Positions 32,970-45,708 of a DNA stretch of 64,000 nucleotides are shown one piece after another (positions within the stretch are counted from its first letter, which is position 1; the number at the start of each line of letters is the position of its first letter). The stretch is from Anticarsia gemmatalis (taxonomy: Eukaryota; Arthropoda; Insecta; Lepidoptera; Erebidae), in the NCBI RefSeq assembly GCF_050436995.1, contig NC_134757.1:11048501-11112500 (forward strand), written 5' to 3'. The translations under genes were made by a program, and so were the position numbers. Below the pieces are notes generated by a model. That model saw nothing but the letters and a program-made list of their open reading frames with translations. It was not told the DNA's origin and made no database searches.

Positions 32970-34185
32970 AAGCATTAGGTGGGTGGTAAGCAGTGGGTGG
33001 TAGGTGAAAAAGATTGTTGTTCTTTCAGCACCTAAGCTCTTACTTTTTCAGGTTGTAAAACTAGTCTGCATTTTGACATGCGACAGTTTATGTCATCGGT
33101 CACAAATAAAATATACTCTTGGCAGTGCACAGTAGTAAATTTCAAGTCACGATAAACACTGAATACGGTTTTATTTTATAGTTTTAAAAGTATTTCAGAT
33201 AATAAAGATTGTAGAAATATTTGTTGAAGTATTGACTCTTTAAGTGACAATAGAACAATTTAGAAACCGAAACATTACTGATGCTAACATTACCGCTGTA
33301 AACTGTGTTAAGAAAATTGACTACATTATAATTACTATAACATTATTTATGCTATAGTAGTTGTGAAATAATCCTAAACCGTTCCACTTTATAAAAACTA
33401 ACCCCATTCTCAATATTATATCGAACTAGTTATTATACTCATAAACTTACTTTTTTATCAAAATATTGATATTAAAATATAACCAGCCAAGTACTTATTG
33501 AAAACATATTGTCGAAATTCGGTTTTTGAACGAAAAGAGAAATGTCAATGTCAAAAGTGACACGACCTTTGCACAGATAAGAATATTTTAAAAAGTATTA
33601 AGAACTTTATTAGAGTCTATCTTTATAACTATTTTTATCGTTATCTTATGATCTTAGTAAGTTTTAAAATGCAGCTTTTATAAAATCACGTAAAACACAT
33701 AAACCAAAACGGCATTATTTTACAATCTAACGGTCGACAAAGATGACATTAAAATTTTAAGTGGGGTTTAAAATTCTAGCGATTTGTACTATGCTAAGAG
33801 AGATTTAAGATTTATTTGCGCTTTTTAAAACAAGCGTTTGATCATGAGCTACTTTGAAATATAAGAGTATTGTGTCAGCTCAAATTCTACTTCATAGAAT
33901 TCGACTGTTGAAAATAAGCCAACTGAACAGAAATCCTGACTCAATAGAAACAAAATACTATAGGTCTTGAAATTTAAATCGATAAAATAAATAATTAATA
34001 GATTTTAACTAAAGCCCACTTAGAAGGAACAGTTCAATGCCATGTCTCGATACTAAACGGTTGGCTACAATACAGAATTAAATCTTATATGGAGGCCAAG
34101 CTTACATTACAATACTGACTTGTCCCACAATCAAATGAAACGTCGAGAATACAATGAAATAAACAATTTAAGTGAAATAATTGAG
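32970..34185. other. Unassigned AT-rich DNA
   Basis: No gene or recognisable repeat. Confidence 0.5.
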
Positions 34186-34189
34186 TATT

Positions 34190-34367
34190 AGTACTCTACA
34201 GAAAAACAATAACACCATTACAAAGTCTGACATCGTAGCGCGATCTGACATCTAAAATGTGCTGGCAAAATAGTTCCTACGGCGCCCGTCAGAGGCGCTG
34301 ATCAGATTTTTATACAAGATTTCTTGATGGCAAGCCGGCTGTCGGTAGTCAATAGTAGTAGAGAATC
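34190..34367 (+). mobile_element. MITE-like repeat (CGCTAGAGG family)
   Basis: It starts near TAGTACTCTACAG, contains ACATCTAAAATGTGCTGGCA, ACGGCGCCCGTCAGAGGCGC, TGATCAGATTTTTATACAA and AGCCGGCTGTCGGTAGTC, and ends AGTAGTAGAGAATCG. A SINE fragment follows within 15 bases. Confidence 0.6.
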
Positions 34368-34382
34368 GAGCTACTGAACAGA

Positions 34383-34470
34383 TACTCGTGCTCATCACAC
34401 AAATATTTGCGGGTGGGATTCGAATGCACCCACGCGGCGCTACGGTTATTGTGGCGAGGTGACCACGTTT
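34383..34470 (-). repeat. tRNA-derived SINE (B copy 2, fragment)
   Basis: On the minus strand: CGTGGTCACCTCGCCACAAT and AACCGTAGCGCCGCGTGGGT, then a damaged B box (GCATTCGAATCCC) and ATTTGTGTGATGAGCACG. The same order occurs at 10110-10295. The A-box end is missing. Confidence 0.6.
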
Positions 34471-34479
34471 TTAACTTTA

Positions 34480-37400
34480 TAACTGAGTATTTATCAAATT
34501 ATTCAACGTATCTGAATAGCTTGTTCTCTAAAGCACATTTCTTCATGTAGTAACAGACAGGTGAACGTCCCAATTGTCGTCAATTACAGTAATTTGTTCT
34601 CGTTGAATTATTAACAAGTAAATACATAGTGATGGTTTGTTTTAGCTATTTACTGCGAAGGTCATATCTCATTATAATCAATAGCACCAAGGACGACGTA
34701 ATGAGAACGAGGTAATTAATTGTTTATTAAGAAACTGGTTGAAGGAGTTTGGTGGTGCTTTACGTTGTTGTTGACAATCTTCTAGTGATAACTATTGGGT
34801 TATTACAGAATCTTTATATCACTCCCCTATCAATACATCTTATATTTTGTCATCAATTTCATTAAGTTTTTTATGATAGAAATTTCATGCTTTGAACTAA
34901 AAATTCTCGCCCCACAAAAGTGAATTTTATCTAGAGTTAAGATCTTGGCGTTGCCGAATAGTAAAAACATAGTTTTTTAAGCAGTCGGACCGATGTTAAT
35001 CACCATTTTACTTACGGAAACAGCCGTAAAAATGCTTTAATAACATAAAATCTTTTTTCTTCATAAAGATTCTTCAGGTCGTGTTTGTTTTGGGAAAGCC
35101 AATAAATTATGATAAGTACATTTTATAACTCCATATGAAACAGTGACATATCGAGAACACTAAAATTAATAGAAGAGAATAGAATCAGATAGTTGCTATA
35201 AACATCAGTGATATTAGATAGACTACCAAACAAACCAATTCCAGAATCCAGAGTAAATATATATCCAAACTAACCTGTCTTCATTCCATTTAAATTTACA
35301 TAAAACCTTTTTAGTCTGTCCCCAAAATGTGTTCAGCTCACTAAATAAGCGGGGCCAATTTATCCAAGTTTCAAGGGTGTCGAAAGGTAATTATTGTCCG
35401 ACTAAATTACAGAGTCAACGATAATAATGAGCTAACTAGAGGACAGTAAACAGAGTTTGTTGATGGAATACGAATCTTTTCACTTTTATACTTGGTAGGG
35501 TTGGTGATAGACTGACGGTTGTTTAAGTTTAACAATAAATGCACAAAAATTAAGGATTTTTTTTAACCCATGTTTGTTCCACTGCTGGGTAAAGGTTTCC
35601 TCATAAACAAGGGAGGGTCCTTGAGTCTACACTGGCTAAGCTAAAACCTCCCACTGTGACTGAAAATACTAAAATAAACAGTATGTATTATAAACACGTA
35701 GTTCTAAATTATTCTTCCAAAACAAATTTATTTTTTTATTTTCTCGGCATCAGAGCTTCACATCTTAAAGCCAGGCAACACATACCAATCTCGCTCTTCC
35801 GTTCCACTCGTCCACATTAGATCCCGTGTGTAAACCAAAGCACACAGTCTAGCCTTCCAGCCTTGTCTGGGCTTAAGTCCCTAGTGGCTTAATTACCTAG
35901 GTCAGACTGGCTTTGAATTTCTAGTAATCAAGTTACGATGGAAACTGACCTGAATTCGTTTTGATAAATGAGAAGGGGTCTCTAGATTTTGAAAATTGAG
36001 GTAGTCTAAAACGTTGAGTGTACAAATCATACACAATATATATTATTAGTATAAAGCATGTACAAAATATTGAAATCTGATATGCGCTTTGGAAGGTACG
36101 TAAAATGTTTCCACTTATATATACCGAATTTATCCATTTCAAAAGATTTCCCGGGGTATTCTGTGTCTTAATTCAGTTCTATATAGAAATCAAGGTTAAA
36201 AACTGTTACTAACTCTATGAAATCTTATAATAGTAAAACAAACATGAAATAATGACATACACCCATCCTCACAATCTTTCCCCTTTTCATATAAGTGGGA
36301 TTAAAAGAACTAAGCTTTTGTTCACAGGACAAAAATCGCAACCATTTCCTTATCGAGTTTTCATACAGTACAAACACTGTTTAATGCGTCTAGGAATTAC
36401 AGGGGTATAGACTGTCGGTATTCCACAGCAATCGTCATTGAATGTACCGTGTTAACATCTAAAACGAGCCTATAACAGCGGGCATTATGCTTAGACAAAG
36501 AGCTTAAAGGAATAGCTTGGCCACTTGGTCATATTGATTAGGAAGAAAAAAAACAATTTGTTTTTAAAAATCCACATTAAAATACAATAATGAAATATTG
36601 ACAATATATACAAAGAGGAGTTCGTCCCGGATCGAAGTATTTCTCTTCATCATCGTCAACCGGTATCGTTTCCAAATGGCCGCATTGCACTTATTATTTT
36701 TTTAAACGCAATCGGATAAGAGTCTACAAAATCACCAGATTAAGTTTGCCATTGGGTATTGCCAGAACTATGACTCAAGTTGAAATTAAACCTGATTTAA
36801 TAATAAAACGTTTCATCAAAGCGGACGTTCCATCAGCCTTTATAATTTTAAAACTAAAAATATCGTACACAAATTATAAGTTTACAAAAAACGGCCTTGA
36901 AGAACTTGATCTTTCTATACATTTAAAAAGAAAAAAGTGCCCAAGTGTCCAAATAATGATAAGCTGAAAACGAACCGCGAGATACTTGTAAAAGTAGTTT
37001 TCATTCAAGGCTGAAAAGTTAACATTCATTAAGAAAGTAGGTGACCTTTTTATAAAACAAAATGAGATCAATTTAGGAAGTCAGATTCTTTTTAGAAGTT
37101 TTTTTGGTTACTCGATAATATTTGACATTTTACCTTTATATATCGTTTCAGGTTTTATATTCTCAACAGTGAATTTATATTTAAATACAGTAATCGATAA
37201 TAGATCGAATACTCTGTACTAATAACCACTACCAGTGTGTCCACTAAAAATGCATCATTCCAAAACCGTTTGAATCACACAAGTTTGTAAGACATTGTCT
37301 TTTAAGCCAGTGATCTTTAATTTTAATACACTCATAGCCACAAAAACTGGTGCACTAAATTACAAAAAGCAGACATTCAAACAAAATAAATTTCCAGTAA

Positions 37401-38585
37401 TTATTGACTATGATTTTACTAGTGTTTTGGACTATAGCCCTTTGGCAAGCTAACATTGTAGTCTCAACTGTTACTCATACGTAATTATGTTTTCAGACTG
37501 TAATGACTTTGAAGCCATTGATATCCGTGGTTAGAAACTTACAATGTTGCAGTCTGTTGCTGCTTACGAACTCATGTTTGTATTGATTTAAACGGTAGGT
37601 ATTTACTTAGTTATTGTTAGATATTTTATATAAATAGCAACATTCTTAAAACTCTACTACATACATAATACATATACACAGAAAATGTACAAAAAATAAT
37701 AAAAAGTAGATCACATATATTTTATATCTGTCCCACTACTGGGCAATAGTCTCCTCCCGGAACAAGGGAAGAAGTTAGAGCATAAGTCTTATCACGCTGG
37801 CTGACTAGAGGGTTATGCAATATTATGCATCCCTTTAAGTTATTTTTAAAATACCTCTCAACCGTACAAGGGTTACCATTAATACGTCATAATTATTTCG
37901 AAAAACCATTAGTGTGATGCCCACTACCGCGTTACACGAAATAACTTATGTTTTTTCAATTACTCTCGTAATGTCACTTCTTATCTAACAGGTACATTAC
38001 ATAAAGGGTATATAACAAAGTGTTTTATCCATGTTTGACCTTACAATTGTGTGAAGGTCAGGGGTTATCTGAAAGAGTATGTTATTTCTTGTTGCCATTC
38101 GGATACGAATTACGACAATTCCTTGTACCTTTTATAAGATTTTCTAAGAATATTTTCGTTGTACGACTTTTAGCGTTGGTCTAATTGAACTGTAATTGTA
38201 ATTTGTTGGAGGTCCTTTTTGGTAATAGTGAATAGTTGTGTTGACCCTGAATTGTTACTGACCTTAAGATTTTTGATCCATGGTATGTTGAAGTATTGAA
38301 CAGCGTGAGTAACAAAGTATTTTGCAAAAATGGTACATTTCAGATATTCGAAAAAAACATACACTGTCATTTAAGATAATATAATTATTTCAAAACCGTT
38401 TAACCGTTACCTATCTTAAAAGACGTTTCCAATATCAAAATCACAAGGGATTTCAAAATCATCTCAGAATAAAACGCCAGAATAAAAAAAATACGCCCAA
38501 ATAAATATTATTTTAGTATACTGAATTCACACTTATAACTTTTTAATTTGTCATCGGTGAATTGGAGATATATCCTTACGATACC
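34480..38585. other. Mostly unassigned DNA with two SINE 3' cores
   Basis: Minus-strand CAGCAGTGGGA-type SINE 3' cores lie at 35573-35645 (CCACTGCTGGGTAAAGG) and 37725-37805 (CCCACTACTGGGCAATAG). The GC-richer segment 35750-35930 and the ORFs at 35933-36142 and 36746-37071 could not be assigned to any family. Confidence 0.45.
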
Positions 38586-38589
38586 CTAT

Positions 38590-38828
38590 CAAAAACAAAA
38601 CTCAATATTCTTACGTCAAATGTTGCCGAAACCGTGAAAAAGGTAGAGCAAAAGGGCAAGAATCTCAAGAACTCTCAATCCAAATAACAATATAAATAGA
38701 CAGCTTATCTTTACTTAAATAAATAAATCTAATAAATCTTAGCATTCCTCAATAATTGTAGGGACTAATTCCAGTATTAATGTAATGTAAGTTGATAATG
38801 GTTAAAATTGCTCGTGTCTTCAAGAGAT
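38590..38828. repeat. Diverged direct repeat, left copy
   Basis: Blocks GGGCAAGAATCTCAAG, CTCTCAATCC, ACAGCT, CTTAGCATTCCT, ATTCCAGTATTAAT and GCTCGTGTCTTCAAGAGAT recur in the same order at 39008-39268, with indels. It is older than the 154-bp and 128-bp duplications. Confidence 0.75.
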
Positions 38829-39007
38829 GGATCTATAAACTGTTTAAAACAATATTTGTGATAAATTTCTTTCTACTTAGGTCATTTAGTGTCTGAACAA
38901 AGTTGGTACAAAAAACTATAACGCAAACTATAAGTTTATAAAATTCTTCTGTCTCTCATTCTCTCTTTCTCTATCTGATCTAAATGATAAAGAAATTAGA
39001 AACACAA

Positions 39008-39268
39008 TCAAAAATAAAAGTCCATATTCTCACGTCAAATATTACAAATATTGAAAATATCACAAAAGTCAAACGTTTCAGAAATGGCAGAGCGAAGAGG
39101 GCAAGAATCTCAAGTACTCTCAATCCTAATAACAAATAATAATATAAATAAACAGCTAAGAATCTATACTTAGCATTCCTTGATAATTTAAGGGACGAAT
39201 TCCAGTATTAATAATGTAAGTGGATAATTTCGCTACACTGGTTCAAATAGCTCGTGTCTTCAAGAGAT
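39008..39268. repeat. Diverged direct repeat, right copy
   Basis: The partner of 38590-38828, separated by about 180 bases. A retroelement tail starts immediately after the last shared block. Confidence 0.75.
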
Positions 39269-39270
39269 AA

Positions 39271-39622
39271 TATCTTACTTATATTATAAATCCGAAAGTT
39301 CGTGCGAATGTATGACTCTATGATATCTTTGTAACTATTTCACGAAAAAACTACTGTACGGATTTCAATGAAATTTGGTACATAGATAGTTGTAATCTGA
39401 AAAACCTTTCTTGCCAGCTCTTCTCATTGGGCTGACCTTCCGAACTGGCGGTTCCTATATGCACTTTCTGTTTCATTGACTATTATAAGTGTCAGCATTT
39501 GACCTAAATTATGAATAAATTATTTAATTTGATTTGATTTTACCCTGGATTAACACATAGGATACTTTTTGCTCCGGGAAAAACTTTCAACGCGAACGTA
39601 GTCGCAGGTGGCCTCTAGTTCA
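39271..39622 (+). mobile_element. RTE-type tail with a nested LINE 3' end
   Basis: The outer element runs from TTATATTATAAATCCGAAAG through TACGGATTTCAATGAAATTT to 39401, then resumes at TACCCTGGATTAACACATAG (39541) and ends ACGCGAACGTAGTCGCAGG. Between them (39402-39540) is TCTTGCCAGCTCTTCTC, GGGCTGACC, TCCGAACTGG ... GAATAAATTATTTAATTTG. I recognise this as a common lepidopteran LINE 3' UTR ending in a TTTGATTT tail. It is a clear insertion of one retroelement into another. Confidence 0.65.
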
Positions 39623-39624
39623 AT

Positions 39625-41940
39625 TATAATAACGCTTAGCTCGAGCCCTCAGATTCTCAGTTTCGGGACTGCCGTGCAAAAATACACAGTTCTGTGAAAA
39701 TGAAGTTTAGAAGATGTTTGTTAAGAAACTATTTGTATAGACGGTTTGAGAGTAAAATGTTAAAGGTCGGAGATACGGAGATATTGGCGTATTTTTTTTC
39801 TATTATTGTTTTTTACCATTAGTGTATTCCTAAAATAGCGTCACTATTAGTGATTGTTGGGGATATAATTTTTCTAACTGTGAATCTAAGATAATAGTTT
39901 TGACCTTGATAGAGTCGCATTACGTACTTAGGAATAATCGGTTTAGTTATTTTATTATCTGCTGTAAATCAATATAGATTTTAGACGTGGTGGAAAGTGT
40001 TGATATTATCTTATGCTCTCCGGAGAATGCCGAAAAATTTTAGAAAAAAGTAGCAAAGATTTAGCGACTATAATTTATTGATAATCTTGTAACCGTAAGA
40101 TAAGAAGATAATTTAAACAAACAGTAATGTATGTGTTTTCGAAAATAAAGCAATATCGTAAAAATACAACACTTTGAAGATTCAATATTTTTAACCTACC
40201 TACCTACCTAAATTAATCACAATTCACGAATACTAATATAAGCACTCTAGTGAAGATCTTTAATTAGTGTCAACCAAAGTCACTGCATTTGGCAGAATAA
40301 ATGATGACCTTAGCCAATTAAAAAAAAAACGAGGCCACCACTAGCATATTTTTTATCTCAATATTTTTTATGATCGTTTCTAAAAGTTAAAATGTTCTAT
40401 ATAGATACGATATAATTTTTAAACAACCTATTTAAAAGTTTTTTTGTGACATCATAATATATTTTTTTATAAAATTTCGTTTAATTATAATGATGTATAT
40501 TGATATTATAATCTTAATTCATAATTATTATATTATAATCTTTCACGCTCTATATCTCCTAATCAACATAATACCTAATTAGACGTAGAAATTAGCAATT
40601 AACAGCTTCGCACGTGTTATATTAATATCTAAAATATTAATACCCTCTTTAGCCGAAAGGCGACGGTGTAATGAGTGGTGTCGTAAGCACACATACATTA
40701 TCACCGTTATATTCCCCTTATAAGTGTCACATAAGTTACTGGGCCCCTCCGATACGCCAGAAGCAAGGTTTAAGCCGGTAAATACGATCATAATTCTCAA
40801 CGAATTAAATCGTTGCTGTTTCGTTCGCGTAATTATTTTTATTGTTATTGTATAACGTTGCGAATAACGGTTAAAAGTTATTTATTTTGTTAACGTTTCG
40901 GTTTTTGGTTTTATTTGTAGTGTCATTTGATTTTTTTTAATATTTTTTATTTCATTATGTTTAATGTGATAATTTTATAAATAATACAATTTAATTTACA
41001 AATCTACTTTATTTAATTTGTGAGCAAAAAAAAATTTGTTCTTCTACGACTAATACATTTTATTTAATACAGTAGAAATTCACTTAATTGCTTATTCATT
41101 AAATATAATCCAAAAATAATTCGAAAGAAAAATATTATACGTAATATTTTTTCCCACAAATTTTCCTGTTTAACATAAGAATTGATAAATAAAAGGTACA
41201 TTACCTGCCAGTAGCACGTTCAAATCCTATCTTCAATCATTTTATCATCATCGATGACTACCCCACATCGTTCAACCACATTATATGTCACAGGCACTCA
41301 CAAAAAAAAATAACTGAAAATTTTCTCGTTACGTATTTGATATTTGACGCGATTTTTTGAATTTACAACATCGGTGAGAGATAGGAGCGTTAGGGACGTG
41401 CGTGCAGTGTGATGTCTGAAAGTAAACTGAAGGGTGGGAGAAGGCGCGCGCAAAACTGTTGAATCCCTCACTGGACCAGTCTTCGCAGGTTTTTCTTTTT
41501 CGAAATTGGATATGCATCTGGTAATGTTTTGTTTTTAAATTATGTTTATGGCAAATATGATTTTTAAAATTCGTGATTTTTATGCCTGTGAGCTGTTGAT
41601 AAAAATTTATAATGTTGTGTTAGTAAGTAACTTTGGATGTAATTTATATGAATCAAATATTTTTGGTTTGTTTTTTTAAGCGTTGTGTTTTGAAATTAGG
41701 GTAATTGTATATTGTTTATTCGGAGTAGAAAATTAAATTAGATAATAATTTACATCGTAGTGGATGAATCAGCCTTGGATATATGAATTTAAGAATCAGT
41801 GTTAGTGACTGTTATCTTGACATATCGAGTTCGATTCCCGGGTTAAGAAAATATTGCTGAGATTGTTTTTTTTAGATTTTTTCCGTGAATTACGCTATCG
41901 ATAGACGATTCATTTCTTTAATTTCATTATTATGAAATTA
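39625..41940. other. Unassigned DNA with a (CTAC)n microsatellite
   Basis: (CTAC)n lies at 40193-40210. The less AT-rich block 40600-40830 contains no recognisable protein and is a candidate conserved non-coding segment. 41330-41525 is CpG-richer (GAAGGCGCGCGC) and its 62-codon minus-strand ORF is unrecognised. Confidence 0.4.
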
Positions 41941-41942
41941 TA

Positions 41943-42012
41943 TACACAATGAAAGAAGTCTTGGGAATGGAAGTCTAGGGGAGAGATTTTTCTCAGCAGT
42001 GGGACACAGAAA
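41943..42012 (+). repeat. SINE 3' end, CAGCAGTGGGA family
   Basis: GGGGAGAGATTTTTCTCAGC, then AGTGGGACA and a GGCTAGATAAAAAAAT tail. A B-box-like GAGTTCGATTCCCGGGTT at 41828-41845 could be its 5' part, giving a deleted copy of about 190 bp. Confidence 0.5.
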
Positions 42013-42550
42013 CAGGCTAGATAAAAAAATATATATACAATATACATACACAATGAAGATAAAAAGCATTGCATCACTACTGTAATTAGTTACTTCAATT
42101 AAAAAGAGATCTACAAAAAAATAGAGAAGATTTGTAATGTCAGTGCGATAATATTTCAGTTAATGAAGGACAGTGAAATGGTTCAGACAGTTTTGGACAG
42201 GTTGTGGTGGAGTAAACAGAGTGTGGTCGGCACAGCTGCTTCTAGTTATATAGAATGGAAAGGATTGATAGAGTTAGGCTTGTTTATAGTTTTAGTGATG
42301 TGAAGCATCGATGTTTTTAGTTTTGTATTGTGAATGTTAATAATAAATTATTATTATTGAATGTAAGCTTCGATTACTTATAATTAAGTTATTATTTAAA
42401 AGCTAACATAGTAATAATTAGCATATTTCTAACACATTTTTAGCAAGTCCATACAGGCATATGCGGTGCAATTAAGAATGGCTCTAACTCCTCTTGTTAA
42501 TACGTAAACAACACCTGTATCTAGCAGAAGGACTTTAATAGGAGTTTATT

Positions 42551-42775
42551 ATATTAATACTAGCTTTCGTCCGCGTGATTTGTGACTTAGGACAGAACAT
42601 TCGTTCAAACTTTCATCCCCTATTTTATTCCTCTGCGATTAGAATTGATCAAAATCCTTCATTAGCCTACGTCATAACTTCTACCTGCATGCCAAATTTC
42701 AGCCCGATTCGTTCAGTGGTCTGTGCTGTGCGTTGATAGATCACTATGTCAGTCAGTTACCTTTGAGTTATATAC
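42551..42775 (+). mobile_element. Retroelement tail, CCCGATTCGTTCAGTGG family
   Basis: ACTAGCTTTCGTCCGCGTGA, TTTCATCCCCTATTTTATTC, TGCATGCCAAATTTCAGCCC and GCGTTGATAGATCACTATGT are colinear, in inverse orientation, with 62095-62328. Confidence 0.65.
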
Positions 42776-42809
42776 ATATATTTAGATGATTTTTGTTTTT
42801 GATTTTTTA

Positions 42810-42911
42810 TTTATGCCCACAGAGCCTGGTCACATGTCATGTACATGGCGAGAGGCTCGCCTCCTACTAAATAAGAATTGTTAATCACGAAACCTGGGTG
42901 TATTTCACATA
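42810..42911 (+). repeat. SINE-like family A, 3' fragment
   Basis: GGCGAGAGGCTCGCCTCCTA, GAAACCTGGGTGTATTTCAC and ATACCTC match the 3' part of the copies at 1850 and 4110. It is cut off by the tRNA-SINE beginning at 42914. Confidence 0.5.
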
Positions 42912-42913
42912 CC

Positions 42914-43129
42914 TCTTTTTTTTATAAGACAACTCCCGCACTAAGAATTGCTTTTGTGTCGCGGGGACTTTTATAAACCTACAAACAACGGACACAAAGT
43001 ACAACGAGACTGGAAACAATTATTTGTGGATCGCACAAATAATTGCTCCGTGTGGGAATCGAACCCACGACCTCCCGACGCAGTAGTGTTGGCGTGGTGA
43101 CCTAAACCACTGCGCCACGGAGGCAGTCA
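42914..43129 (-). repeat. tRNA-derived SINE, GCCTCCGTGGCGCAG family, copy 2
   Basis: Same structure as 18331-18550: head TGACTGCCTCCGTGGCGCAG, A-box region GTGGTTTAGG, B box GGTTCGATTCC, body GTGTCCGTTGTTTGTAGG, 3' GTGCGGGAGTTGTC with an A-rich tail. The 116-codon minus-strand ORF running through it is a shadow. Confidence 0.8.
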
Positions 43130-43134
43130 ACTCT

Positions 43135-45265
43135 CTCTCTGCATAATGTATGTATGTATGAATAAGTATTAATATAGTACAATAGTGTGACATTGACCCA
43201 CTCCAAGGGTACGTGTAGTTTGACTGAACACTGACAGACACGTAAATAATAAAGTGATTTCCAATAAACGGAGGAAATTGCCTGTTTGTACCCAGTGCGG
43301 TGCTGAATTTTGTGGCGGGTACGATTCTCGGGTTGGGGATAGTGTTTTTGTTCAGTTTATTCTGTAACATAAGTTTGACATTGTGATTATTTGAAATCGT
43401 AAGATTTTTAGGTCAAACAACATTTATTTTTTACAGGGTTAGAGGTACACGGTAAAAACCCATGACTTTCATGTTCCACTACTGCTAAATATGAGCAAGA
43501 TAATATGAAGACAAATCTTAAGAACTTTTATCTTCATAGTGGTCAGTATTTACAAAACGATAATAAAAAAACAATTGCAACAAAGAAAAAAAAGTTAAAA
43601 TGATTTAACTTTAATTAGTGTTATTTTAAAATCGAATTTATAATCGAATATTCCGGTAATTAATAAAACCCTTTCCACACCATCAACTTAAAGCCCCTAT
43701 CACACGCTCAACCAAGCTTCTAAAACAGATTTTTGCCTATAGCGTACAAATCTGATACAAACGTGATGTTAGAAGATCGAGACTGCGTCAATAACTAGTC
43801 AAATCAAAGGACAGCACGAACGAAAATTGCAGCTCCGCTCAATTTCCACCGTTCACTGATATTCGTGTCGTATTATTGTTGGGAATTTTTAGTCGATTTT
43901 TTTAGTTTAATTTTGCTTTTTTTTGTAGTTGGTATTTTGTTGTTGTATAATCAAATTATGATGGAGTTCTACAATCGATTTTTACCTGCGTTAAAGGCAC
44001 TTCTTTTCACTATCTTTATGGGCAAAAATAATAAGAAAAATCGAAACAAATTATAATATTAAGTCGCTTTATTTTCCGGTCGATATAAATATTTATATTT
44101 TCATTTTATAGTCATACAAGTATTAAAAGTTGAAACACTTCTGACTATGTGCTATGTACTGAATCTCATAATATACAAACCTACATTTATTTATGTAGGT
44201 TTGTATATTATGAGATTCAGTCTGTAATTTTATAAAACTCTCAATTATAATAATATATTTTCTACAAATTACAGCATTAGATTCATACAGTTTGTGGAAT
44301 TTCTATATTTAAACATAGGCCTTAAATTTACATGAGAATTTTAATATAGCAATGATAAAATATCACATTTTGGTTTCTCCTAAAATGTGGGCATTCTAAA
44401 TTAATAGTTTAAACCTTTCAAAAACCATTAAAAAAATAAAAGTCTTAATTATTTCATCGTAATTCATTTTCGGCCAGCGAAATCCTATTACACACTACCA
44501 AAAAGCCAACGACCGTTTGAGTTTCGAACGTTACTGGCCGAATAAAACGAACACCGTACACGTGTTCTAAACTAATAGAATTATTTAAATTGTGGCGGGA
44601 AACCGCAGCTGTTCGGAAAAATTGACGCTTTGATTTTATTATATATTTTTTACGGCTCGTCAATTATTGTGAATTCAATTAATTTTACTTGGTAGTTGGA
44701 AATCATTTTGGTGATATGTGATCGGAGTGAAAATCAACGCCCGCTGATAGAGATTAGCAGTCTTAGATTTGATTTCTGGGCAGTGTAAAGTGATTTTTTG
44801 ACATGAGCACTAATTATACTCGCGATTGACATAAACTTACTTATTTAGAAAGGCTGTATATAATGTATATATGTTTAGTTATTTAAGGTTTTTGGTGTAA
44901 GCACACACACAAAGTAAGTAATTTATTTTATATAAACTAGCAGACCTACGCAGCTTTACGTGATTGAGGCATGAGTTTAACAAAAAAATGCCTATATACC
45001 AAAAATGTTGTCTAGATTTATTAAGTAGTTTTAGCGTAAAAGTATCTACGTGAAAAAAAAACGAATACACTCCCAAAGTTTTGCATTTATTTATACACAG
45101 GATAATAAGCCTACGACCCCGACATTTACAAAACCTTTGCGTGTGAACACTGAAGATCACACACACGGTCATTGTGATCGATATAATAACAACACCAGTT
45201 CAAGTTGACATACCAGTAATCTGAACAAATAACCGTCACATTACTATGATTGCTCGGAAAATACT
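43135..45265. other. Unassigned DNA around a perfect hairpin
   Basis: Short (CT)n and (GTAT)n tracts lie at 43131-43160. No gene was recognised; the minus-strand ORFs at 44454-44663 and 44879-45172 have no recognisable domain. Confidence 0.4.
44158..44221. repeat. Perfect 29-bp hairpin with 6-base loop
   Basis: 44158-44186 (starting ACTGAATCTCATAATATACA) is exactly complementary to 44193-44221, with TTATTT as the loop. No mismatch is present, which implies a recent origin or constraint. Confidence 0.95.
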
Positions 45266-45552
45266 GACCTTTTATTTATTTTTTTATTTATTTCATTTAA
45301 CAGATTAACAAACATGAAAATTACATAGCACTGTTACAAACTTAAAAATATGTTTATAGTTGTTTTAACACAAAAAATTCAGACTCTATCCCTTAAACTA
45401 GGTCCAGCCTGTATCTTAAGGGATAGGGTTCAGCTGTAGTTGAACTACTTATATTCAGCAGGTATGACAGTGTCGATTTATCGAGTGAGTTACATCATTT
45501 TAATTTTATGAAATAAATTTGCTACATCTCTATGAAATAAAAATGGAATGGA

Positions 45553-45708
45553 ATAGTGAAATATATGTTTGTGTGTGTTTGTGTGTGTATGTGTGTGTAT
45601 GTGTGTGTGTGTGTATGTGTGTGTGTGTGTATGTGTGTGTGTGTGTGTGTGTATGTGTGTGTGTACGTGTATGTGTGTATGCCTATGCGAGTGTGTGTAT
45701 ATGTGTGC
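45553..45708. repeat. (GT)n microsatellite in the LINE 3' region
   Basis: About 150 bases of GT/AT-interrupted repeats lie immediately after the RT stop codon on the minus strand. The plus-strand ORF of alternating Val/Cys through it is an artefact. Confidence 0.9.

Noticed and set aside
43020..43370. 116-codon minus-strand ORF
   Set aside because: It overlaps the SINE at 42914-43129 and reads out of it; no recognisable domain.
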